Assembly: GCA_016844935.1 (NCBI GenBank)
Contig: JAERTK010000287.1
Location: 1 to 40,045 of the forward strand
DNA: 40,045 nt
DNA from: Desulfobacteraceae bacterium
GTDB taxonomy: Bacteria; Desulfobacterota; DSM-4660; Desulfatiglandales; Desulfatiglandaceae
Reading direction: 5' to 3'
Positions 16,155-22,406 of this stretch are shown piece after piece; position 1 is the stretch's first letter, and every line of letters starts with the position of its first letter. The notes beneath the pieces are model-generated. The model was not told the DNA's origin. It searched no databases and worked only from the letters and a program-made list of their open reading frames with translations. A program made the position numbers and the translations under genes.

Positions 16155-16239
16155 AATATCGAACAAGGAATGTCCAATGACGAAGTAGGGGCGAAAAAAT
16201 TTTCGCCCCTACGGCATTCGTTATTCTTTGTTCGATATT
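16155..16239. repeat. Long imperfect palindrome between convergent genes
   Basis: A perfect 13-base-arm inverted repeat (16185-16212, GTAGGGGCGAAAA and its complement around two bases) is nested inside outer arms AATATCGAACAA (from 16155) and TTGTTCGATATT (to 16239). Together they could fold into an 85-base stem-loop. It lies between the convergent ends of the DnaJ-like gene and the metallo-beta-lactamase-like gene. It resembles repetitive extragenic palindromes common in Desulfobacterota, and could also act as a bidirectional terminator. Confidence 0.7.
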
Positions 16240-16254
16240 CTGGAGTTTACCGCC

Positions 16255-16980
16255 TCAGGAGAGATAGGGTCCCCACTGTTCAGCGGTCTGGCGGATATAA
16301 TTTTCCGGCACATTTGCCAAAACCCGGTTGTGTCCCGGCAGAAGGATGCTCACATCCAGATCCGCCAGTGCCAGGAGAGAATCCCTGAGCTGCGGGCCGC
16401 TGGCGCCATGAAGATCAAATCGACCGATGGCATGATCCGCATATACCGTATCCCCGGGGATCAGGATTTGGTCCTCCGGGTGATAAAGAGCGATGCTGCC
16501 GGAGGAATGTCCCGGGATATGTATTAACTCCCATGTGGTACCGCCAATTTCAAGCGCTTCTCCACCCGCCAGTTTTCGGTCAACGGGAAAACAGAAATCA
16601 CCCGGCTTAATCCCGTATTGGCCCTGGCACATGCTCTCGAACATGTCCATGCCGTAAACGGTTTTTTCATCCCCGTTTTCCAGGGGAACTGCTTCGTTTT
16701 CGTGAATCCACAAGTCCGCATGGGGTATGGCTTCCCGGATCTCACCCAGGCACCCCATATGATCCAGGTGGGTGTGAGTCATGATCACCCGTTTGATACT
16801 TGAAAGCGAAATGCCGGCTTCCCGGATGGAGTCGATTTTATAACGTCCCTTGCCCATGAGCCCCGCATCAACCAGGCTCAAATCGTCGGAATCGGGGATT
16901 CCGAGCAGGTACACGTGGGAATCCGGGATCATTTCATCTTGCCCCGGAATAAAAAATACGCCCTCTGAAATTTGTTTCAT
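16255..16980 (-). CDS. Metallo-beta-lactamase-fold hydrolase
   Basis: The 241-residue protein shows the metal-binding HxHxDH signature THTHLDH (H69, H71, D73, H74), then PGHSSGS, PGDTVYAD and LPGHN, the four other motifs of the glyoxalase II/lactonase-like group. It is a binuclear zinc hydrolase of an ester, thioester or lactone; the substrate is unknown. There is no signal peptide, so it is cytoplasmic. The start at 16980 is chosen for GAGGAG upstream; the frame reaches 17013. It follows the caspase-like gene, 42 bases away, on the same strand. Confidence 0.88.
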   Translation of the reverse strand: MKQISEGVFFIPGQDEMIPDSHVYLLGIPDSDDLSLVDAGLMGKGRYKIDSIREAGISLSSIKRVIMTHTHLDHMGCLGEIREAIPHADLWIHENEAVPLENGDEKTVYGMDMFESMCQGQYGIKPGDFCFPVDRKLAGGEALEIGGTTWELIHIPGHSSGSIALYHPEDQILIPGDTVYADHAIGRFDLHGASGPQLRDSLLALADLDVSILLPGHNRVLANVPENYIRQTAEQWGPYLS

Positions 16981-17022
16981 ACCATTCTCCTCATGAAATT
17001 TTGACCCCGCCATGGTGCGGGG

Positions 17023-18957
17023 TTACGGTTCAACCTTGACCACAAGGTTGTCAAATTCCGCAACTTGATCCTTATCAATGCGAAATCCTATTCTGTTTCC
17101 ACGAAAGGGTTCAAACGCAGATCTGTACACCCGGGTGCCATTGATATAACAAAACAGAGCATTTCCCCTTCTCTCCACGCTCAATCTATTCAATCTATTA
17201 TTTTTTATTATCTTACTGCTTTTCTGCCATCCACTGATATCGACAAATTTTCCGTTTACGGTCTTACTGAGCTTAAAAAATCCGTTGTCAGAGATTCGAA
17301 AATGATGACTGTTGTTGCCCTGTTTACCCCACACAATACCAAAACCATTGTTTGATACGCCTTTGATGTGTCTTGCGGTGGCGTGAATTTTGAAATTCTT
17401 CCTTGCCGTAAAACCCACTATTTCCTTGGAGACCGTCCAACCCTGGTTTTTCCGCTTATGCCCGAAATAGTATTTTCCGTTACGGACCCGGAGTTCTCGT
17501 TCTTTTTTTGATCCAACGGGCCATCCGAAACTGTTGTCTGAAAAATCTTCCGATAACACAACAGCATATGGTTTTCTTACCGGTTTTGCGGGGGCTGAAT
17601 TTTTTCTGGGGGGTTTTGTTTTCAAAAAATGAGCGCCGCCACCAACGGTTGTTCGTGATGGTTTCAACTTAACATCAATTTTCTGATCCGTTCCCGCCGC
17701 CAGTCTGATCCAGGTTTTCTGTGTTTCATAGCCCGGGTGGGACGCCTCCACGTGATAACTGCCGGATTCAAGGGTCATTCCCTGGTAAAACTTTGGTTTG
17801 ATATTGAGAATTTTGATGGTCGCGGTTTTGGGTTCAATGTTTACAAAGAGCTTCGATTTTGAATCTTCGGGCGGAATGGCAGCGGTTGCCTGTTTCCGAT
17901 TGAGGGCCTCAACCTTGGCTTTTGCAATGGGCGAAAATACCCCATTGGGAAATGCTCTGATGTATGCTTCGAACAGGGACGGGTCTTGGCTGTTCTGAAT
18001 GGATTGCCAGAATAGCATTTCCTTGTCCATGCTGCTTTGGGGAACAGGCTGGGGAGGTGGTTGTACTTCATGGGTTGAAGGCTTTTTGATGGTATCTGAC
18101 CTCTCCAGAATGAAAACAAAATCCCCCTCGTCCAGATCGGGATCCCTGATTTTTCCGTATTGGGGTGTCTGGTCTTTCCGGTAGGAAAGGACTTTCTTGT
18201 GAAGGTACATGCCAATCTCAGTGCCGGTGATATAACCGTCGTTATCCAGGTCGCCTTCCCCCTGCAATGCACGGATGAAAGAAGGGGTAAATACACTGGC
18301 GGCAGGAACTTCTTCTCCTGCGCTTCCCGCTGTAATGAACTGGCGAACCGGGCGTGAGGTCACATCCGAGATGTTGGGCGGAATTTGGGGCAGTGCTTTC
18401 GCTTTAAAAACCGTGCCTGAAAAACAGCTGTCGAACAAAAAAAGGGCATGCTTTGCCTCTATTTCCCGTGACCAGGTGAGAATCTGGTTCATCCCGATGG
18501 CCTTCCGAGCAAAACCCTTTTCGTCATCTCTGGGATTAGGCGCATCGGCAGGCACCAGGTATCCTTTCTTTCCCTCTTTTCGAGTATGGCCGTGCCCTGA
18601 GAAAAAGAAAAGAAGGCGGTTCTCCTCATCAAAACCGTAGGTGTCAATGAAGTCTTCAAAGGCTTCATTCAATTCATCACTGGTGGGGTTCATCACCTTT
18701 ACCACATGAAACCCCCTTTTTTTCAGGGCTGCCTCGACCTTATTGATCTCATGGGGGACGCTCTCCAGTTTCGGCCACCCGGCGGTATAGTCGCTGATCC
18801 CCACAAGGAGGGCATGACTCCCCTTGTAAAGTGCAATCTTGCGTCCGGAGGTATCCTTGATGATAACCTTGATGCCTCTGGTCTGAGCACCTGATGAAAG
18901 AAAGGGAGGAAAGGCGATCAAAATTGCAATGAACCAGAGGATCGTGACTCTTTTCAT
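17023..18957 (-). CDS. Exported caspase-like (peptidase C14) multidomain protein
   Basis: The 644-residue protein has a signal peptide (about 1-24). A caspase/metacaspase domain follows, with the catalytic dyad H122 (FFFSGHGH) and C178 (FLFDSCFSG). An EF-hand-like calcium loop D236-D238-D240-G-I-E247 lies within the caspase domain. After a proline-rich linker (about 293-310) come a short repeat (311-353), a PEGA-like beta domain (about 370-432) and a C-terminal concanavalin-type sandwich (about 468-644, EDFSDNSFGW... and FDNLVV). Bacterial caspase-like proteases cleave after basic residues; the other domains suggest binding of envelope polymers or sugars. A possible start at 19029 is rejected because the signal peptide begins at 18957. 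Confidence 0.86.
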   Translation of the reverse strand: MKRVTILWFIAILIAFPPFLSSGAQTRGIKVIIKDTSGRKIALYKGSHALLVGISDYTAGWPKLESVPHEINKVEAALKKRGFHVVKVMNPTSDELNEAFEDFIDTYGFDEENRLLFFFSGHGHTRKEGKKGYLVPADAPNPRDDEKGFARKAIGMNQILTWSREIEAKHALFLFDSCFSGTVFKAKALPQIPPNISDVTSRPVRQFITAGSAGEEVPAASVFTPSFIRALQGEGDLDNDGYITGTEIGMYLHKKVLSYRKDQTPQYGKIRDPDLDEGDFVFILERSDTIKKPSTHEVQPPPQPVPQSSMDKEMLFWQSIQNSQDPSLFEAYIRAFPNGVFSPIAKAKVEALNRKQATAAIPPEDSKSKLFVNIEPKTATIKILNIKPKFYQGMTLESGSYHVEASHPGYETQKTWIRLAAGTDQKIDVKLKPSRTTVGGGAHFLKTKPPRKNSAPAKPVRKPYAVVLSEDFSDNSFGWPVGSKKERELRVRNGKYYFGHKRKNQGWTVSKEIVGFTARKNFKIHATARHIKGVSNNGFGIVWGKQGNNSHHFRISDNGFFKLSKTVNGKFVDISGWQKSSKIIKNNRLNRLSVERRGNALFCYINGTRVYRSAFEPFRGNRIGFRIDKDQVAEFDNLVVKVEP

Positions 18958-19032
18958 GTTTTTGTACCCTTCCAAAACCTCTCGAATGGTATGCGATCTC
19001 ATAAAAAGCCAAACCTGTCCCAGCGGCAATTT

Positions 19033-19206
19033 CTAAGGATATGACAGTCGTGGGTATAGATCAAGCATTTGTCGAAGTGCGTGGTCCACTTCTATCTTTT
19101 CTTCAGATGTCAACTCCCCCATTTTCTTCAGAAGCCTGCCCTTTTTTAGGATTTGTGGTAAAGGCAGCAATGTGTACGTATCTTATGGTTATAAGTTCCG
19201 CTCTCA
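19033..19206 (-). pseudogene. Probable C-terminal remnant of a MazF/PemK-type toxin gene
   Basis: The minus strand between 19206 and the stop at 19033 reads, in a frame different from the flavoprotein gene, AELITIRYVHIAAFTTNPKK, then GRLLKKMGELTSEEKIEVDHALR and QMLDL. The second part matches the conserved C-terminal end of MazF/PemK endoribonucleases, usually RLGKKIGELSxEELxEVxxALR. No toxin N-terminus or antitoxin partner is found, so it looks like a decayed fragment. The ATG at 19122 could start a 29-residue peptide but has no clear binding site. The identification rests on a short motif. Confidence 0.45.
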
Positions 19207-20967
19207 GACATCCTTGGTATATTCCAATTTAGGAGCGCTTTTTAGATATGACCCTTTTCCGTCTAATGATTCCCAAAAATAATCAGCCTGTTCCTGAAAT
19301 TTCTTCTGTGAAGTTTCCACGTCTGACACCGCTGCCATAAGCGCTTTATCGATTTTTCCTGTCTTTACAACCTGTTCTCCTGCATCAAAACACGCCTGTT
19401 CGACTCTCATACGCCTTTCGCCATATACCGGCTGAGCAATGAGTTCAGCGCCCGGCATATAGAATTCCCCCATGAGAGATGACAGCTCAGAGTGACTGTG
19501 GAGGCACCGGAACATGCCTTTCAACCCGTCGAAATTGTGGTCCACTTCCGGGAATCCCGCAGCACTGAACACCACAAAACCCTGCTCTGGTTCCTCAGGA
19601 TAACGATGCGGGTGTCTTGTTATCCCGTTCTCAATGAGCATATAGGGCTTCAGATTCGGCACATTTCGATCCAGGAAGTTTTTCATAATACCGGTCACGT
19701 TGTAAATATAGAGTGGCGACGCAAAGACAACCAAATCCGCTTTTCTGGATTTTAGCCGCAGGTCAGCCATGTCATCTTTGAAAATACATTCCCCGGGTGT
19801 TTTGGTCCAGCATGTATAGCACCCAGTGCAGGGATTGATCTCCATATCTTTCAGCTTGATATACTCAATCTCGGCGCCTGCCGACTTGGCGCCCCTGCAA
19901 AAATGTTTCACCATAAAAGTGGTTTTGCTGAATTTGGAATTTCGCGGCCCCCCGTCGAAAACAACAATTTTTTTGATTCGCTCCGGCTCAAATGTTTTGT
20001 ATTCAAAATCGATCTCTTTCGGTTTTTGTGTCACATTTTCTTCAGGTTCACTTGACGGTCCAAACAACTCACCCAATTTCAATAAGATCGTCATATCGCC
20101 ATCCACCGAATATTCTTTATTGATGTATGCCTGGTCGCCCGAAATCTCGTTGTTAGAAATGGCGAGCCAGAGTTTCGAATCGGCCAGAATGGTTGTTTTG
20201 GGTTCCGGATGCGTACCTTCGGTATAGGTGCATTCAAGATTCTTGATGATCAAGTATCCATCGGTGGGTTCCTCACCGGTTAGATGGAATTGTATAATTG
20301 TATCTACCCCCTCGGCGAGCCCTTTATTTAATCCAAACGGCATTGCTTCGAACAAATCTTTGATCGATTCGAAATGTAACTGTTTTCCTTGAGTCGTTTC
20401 CATTAAAACCGCGGGGAATTTCCGGCTTATGGGTATTCCCACTGCAAGCAGCAAAACGATTGGGACAATACTTGAAATAATGACCTGTATCCCCCCGTCA
20501 TGGGAATATTTTATGGTGGATAAAACAATGCAACTGCCAAACAATGCCGCCCAGATATAATTGATGATGATGTTTATCTTCCTGAATTGATCTGTTTGGG
20601 TAACGGCTTCAGGATAATTCTTTCTTGAAAATTCATAGGTGAAAGGGTCCAGTTTGAATAAGGGAGGGAATAGTGCCACGGAAAATAAGCCCACATAGAG
20701 CGCTGTTATGACATTTTCAAGATATATCTGCCCTAATGAGGGCACAAAAAACACCGAAAATGCCCCCAATATCACAATTCCCGAAATTCCGTAATTAAAA
20801 TAGCTTTTTACTTTTACTGCAATGGCTATTATCAAATTCAGAAGCACAACGGCGCTTATGATTAAGACAAAAGGTTTAAGATTTTCCAGGCGAAATCTCC
20901 CTGCAATGGCCAGGGAGTTTATGGCAATTATTCCGGCAAACGGTAAATATTTTATGATGAATTTCAT
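19204..20967 (-). CDS. Membrane-anchored SCP2 domain and flavodoxin-fold NADPH:FMN oxidoreductase fusion
   Basis: The 587-residue protein has three parts. Residues 1 to about 185 contain around six membrane segments. Residues about 195-310 form a sterol-carrier-protein-2 (SCP2) domain (SIKDLFEAMPFGLNKGLAEGVDTIIQFHLTG...). Residues about 335-587 are a flavodoxin-fold oxidoreductase (VVFDGGPRNSKFS, then NPCTGCYTCWTKTPGEC with CxxCxxC, and VVFASPLYIYNVTG). The last part binds FMN and may bind iron-sulfur, and would reduce a substrate with NAD(P)H. The SCP2 domain would deliver a lipid-like or acyl-CoA ligand. Start 20967 is chosen for GGAGG upstream. It is the third gene of the PadR operon. The substrate is unknown. 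Confidence 0.82.
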   Translation of the reverse strand: MKFIIKYLPFAGIIAINSLAIAGRFRLENLKPFVLIISAVVLLNLIIAIAVKVKSYFNYGISGIVILGAFSVFFVPSLGQIYLENVITALYVGLFSVALFPPLFKLDPFTYEFSRKNYPEAVTQTDQFRKINIIINYIWAALFGSCIVLSTIKYSHDGGIQVIISSIVPIVLLLAVGIPISRKFPAVLMETTQGKQLHFESIKDLFEAMPFGLNKGLAEGVDTIIQFHLTGEEPTDGYLIIKNLECTYTEGTHPEPKTTILADSKLWLAISNNEISGDQAYINKEYSVDGDMTILLKLGELFGPSSEPEENVTQKPKEIDFEYKTFEPERIKKIVVFDGGPRNSKFSKTTFMVKHFCRGAKSAGAEIEYIKLKDMEINPCTGCYTCWTKTPGECIFKDDMADLRLKSRKADLVVFASPLYIYNVTGIMKNFLDRNVPNLKPYMLIENGITRHPHRYPEEPEQGFVVFSAAGFPEVDHNFDGLKGMFRCLHSHSELSSLMGEFYMPGAELIAQPVYGERRMRVEQACFDAGEQVVKTGKIDKALMAAVSDVETSQKKFQEQADYFWESLDGKGSYLKSAPKLEYTKDV

Positions 20968-21028
20968 GGTTCCTCCCAGCGATAGAATTTCAGATTGCGG
21001 GTTTGGTACTGGCCTTATTTGTAAATCG

Positions 21029-21460
21029 CTAATACGCCATTTTGATTTCAACCGTCTTGTTGCCATCTAATTTAAATGAGGCATCTTCAAAGTCGGGCGG
21101 ACCAAATGTACCAAACACATTATTTGAAAACGCATAACCCTCTTTGGGAATTCCAAAGAGATTCGTATCGAGCTTGCTGTTTGAATTGGTGTCGTGGAAA
21201 ACCGCTATGGCATAGGTGCCGGCAGGAATATCCTCGAATGTGGCAACCGCTTTTTCACCCATCACTTTTAAAATTCTGCCGTTGTAGGACTTTTCTGTTT
21301 CAGGAAAGGTCTCGGCACTCGTGTACAATCCCGCTGAAATTACCCCTTCCATACCTTGAATCTCCGAGATTTCAACGGTGAGCGTTCCGGTTTGGGCGTA
21401 TGCGGTTGAAACAAAAAAAATGAAACTGATAGCAATGAGCGACAACCTGAATCTTTTCAT
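21029..21460 (-). CDS. Exported DUF2141-domain protein
   Basis: The 143-residue protein has a clear signal peptide (LIAISFIFFVSTAYA) and then a compact beta domain: LTVEISEIQGMEGVISAGLYTSAETFP, VATFEDIPAGTYAIAVFHDTNSNSKLDTN and GIPKEGYAFSNNVFG. These are the marks of DUF2141, a periplasmic or outer-membrane-associated family of unknown function. An AGGAGG site precedes the ATG. The DUF2141 stretch AVFHDTNSNSKLDTN includes a DxNxN loop that could bind calcium (inference). The gene begins 10 bases after padR ends and is followed, after 61 bases, by the membrane/SCP2/flavodoxin gene. The PadR system probably regulates all three together. Confidence 0.85.
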   Translation of the reverse strand: MKRFRLSLIAISFIFFVSTAYAQTGTLTVEISEIQGMEGVISAGLYTSAETFPETEKSYNGRILKVMGEKAVATFEDIPAGTYAIAVFHDTNSNSKLDTNLFGIPKEGYAFSNNVFGTFGPPDFEDASFKLDGNKTVEIKMAY

Positions 21461-21470
21461 TTTGGACCTC

Positions 21471-22022
21471 CTAAAATTTTTTTTCTACCATGGAAATCGT
21501 TTCATCCAGCCATTCCATATAAACTTCCTCATGTAATTCACCGAATCGCCGGGTCGCCTCCCAGAGGAGCGCATCCCGCTTTAAATCCGGCTGCAAGGCT
21601 AGGATCTCTTCAATAAACGCGGTTGGCTCAGTTTTGTAGCGTTCGAACTGCCTTTCATGAAGGCTGCGCTGCAGCCGTAACTGCGTCAGGATTGTCTCTT
21701 TGTCCTCCTTTCCTGAGAAAAATAGTTTCAGAAGCAATATGACCTTGGAATTTTCGATCTTGGTCACGGGTTGTGAAAGCCATACTTGCAATTCTTTGCC
21801 CCCGGATTCCGTAATCATATAAACCCGGCGGTCGGGTCGGCTCTCTTGAGGTTCCGGGTGGGAGGCGACCAGGCCGCCTTCTTCCAACTTCTTGAGAGTG
21901 GTATAAATCTGACTCTGTTTCGCATGCCAGAAATGACCTGTTGACTTGTCCATTGTCTGTTTGATTTCATATCCCGTGTGCGGCCTATATTTAAGAAAAC
22001 CAAGAATAGCATATTTAAGCAT
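21471..22022 (-). CDS. PadR-family transcriptional regulator
   Basis: The 183-residue protein has an N-terminal winged helix, LKYAILGFLKYRPHTGYEIKQTMDK, followed by YTTLKKLEEGGLVASH and the wing RPDRRVYMITESGGKEL. The C-terminal helical dimerisation half is of the PadR s2 type (ILLLKLFFSGKEDKETILTQLRLQRSLHERQFERYK). PadR proteins usually repress genes for stress or aromatic-acid metabolism and respond to small ligands. It heads the operon with the DUF2141 and flavodoxin-fold genes. GGAGG sits seven bases before the ATG. A long palindrome in its own promoter suggests autoregulation. Confidence 0.92.
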   Translation of the reverse strand: MLKYAILGFLKYRPHTGYEIKQTMDKSTGHFWHAKQSQIYTTLKKLEEGGLVASHPEPQESRPDRRVYMITESGGKELQVWLSQPVTKIENSKVILLLKLFFSGKEDKETILTQLRLQRSLHERQFERYKTEPTAFIEEILALQPDLKRDALLWEATRRFGELHEEVYMEWLDETISMVEKKF

Positions 22023-22055
22023 ATGGAAACCTCCTATTAAAATTTTTGAGGATGA

Positions 22056-22104
22056 ATATTTATATATAATTATTTATATATAAATATCTTCGCATTCTTG
22101 TCAA
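22056..22104 (-). promoter_or_regulatory. padR promoter with overlapping palindromic operator
   Basis: On the minus strand, TTGACA (22099-22104) is followed after 18 bases by TATATA (22075-22080). The -10 lies inside a 32-base near-perfect palindrome (22056-22087) with 14-base arms ATATTTATATATAA and their complement around four bases. A PadR dimer binding here would block RNA polymerase on its own promoter. The sequence is very AT-rich, so part of the symmetry could be low complexity. Confidence 0.6.
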
Positions 22105-22123
22105 GCGTTTTTTATTTCTAGAT

Positions 22124-22250
22124 ACAATGGGGGACGTACCTCAGATTATAAGTTTGTATGCCACGAAAGACCCGTATAGAAGACTGCTCAATTGTAGGGA
22201 AAGAATCAAAAGCCTTTGAGTAACCTATAATCTGACGAACGTCCCACAAT
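22124..22250. mobile_element. 117-base MITE-like element with target-site duplication
   Basis: Terminal inverted repeats of 20 bases lie at 22131-22150 and 22226-22245; 18 of 20 positions match, and both begin GGGACGT and end TCAGATTATA. The element, 22129-22245, is flanked on both sides by the five-base direct repeat ACAAT (22124-22128 and 22246-22250), which looks like a target-site duplication. No transposase is encoded. The family of the mobilising transposase cannot be told from the sequence. Confidence 0.65.
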
Positions 22251-22259
22251 TTGCGTTTT

Positions 22260-22273
22260 ACGCTGCAGAGCGT
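22260..22273. promoter_or_regulatory. Short inverted repeat upstream of the sensor-kinase gene
   Basis: ACGCT-GCAG-AGCGT is a perfect inverted repeat (5-base arms) 134 bases before the start of the solute-binding kinase gene. It may be a regulator-binding site; no promoter was clearly identified between it and the gene. The rest of 22274-22406 shows nothing else definite. Confidence 0.25.
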
Positions 22274-22406
22274 GATAACGAGTGCCTGGAGCAAGCCCAT
22301 AATGAGAATTGCCGGGCTCTGGTTTATTGGCTTGCGTCATTGTTTGGAATCCTGTAACTTTTAGCAATCGCATTATTGTATTTTGGCCCTTCAGGCAAGA
22401 TTAAAC

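Noticed and set aside
22129..22245. Assigning the small element to IS200/IS605 or a REP-associated tyrosine transposase
   Set aside because: Those elements do not make target-site duplications, whereas a five-base duplication is visible; no transposase is encoded to decide.
22300..22345. A possible sigma-54 promoter (TGG...TTGC) before the sensor-kinase gene
   Set aside because: The spacing between the GG and GC elements is eleven rather than ten bases and the rest does not match the consensus.
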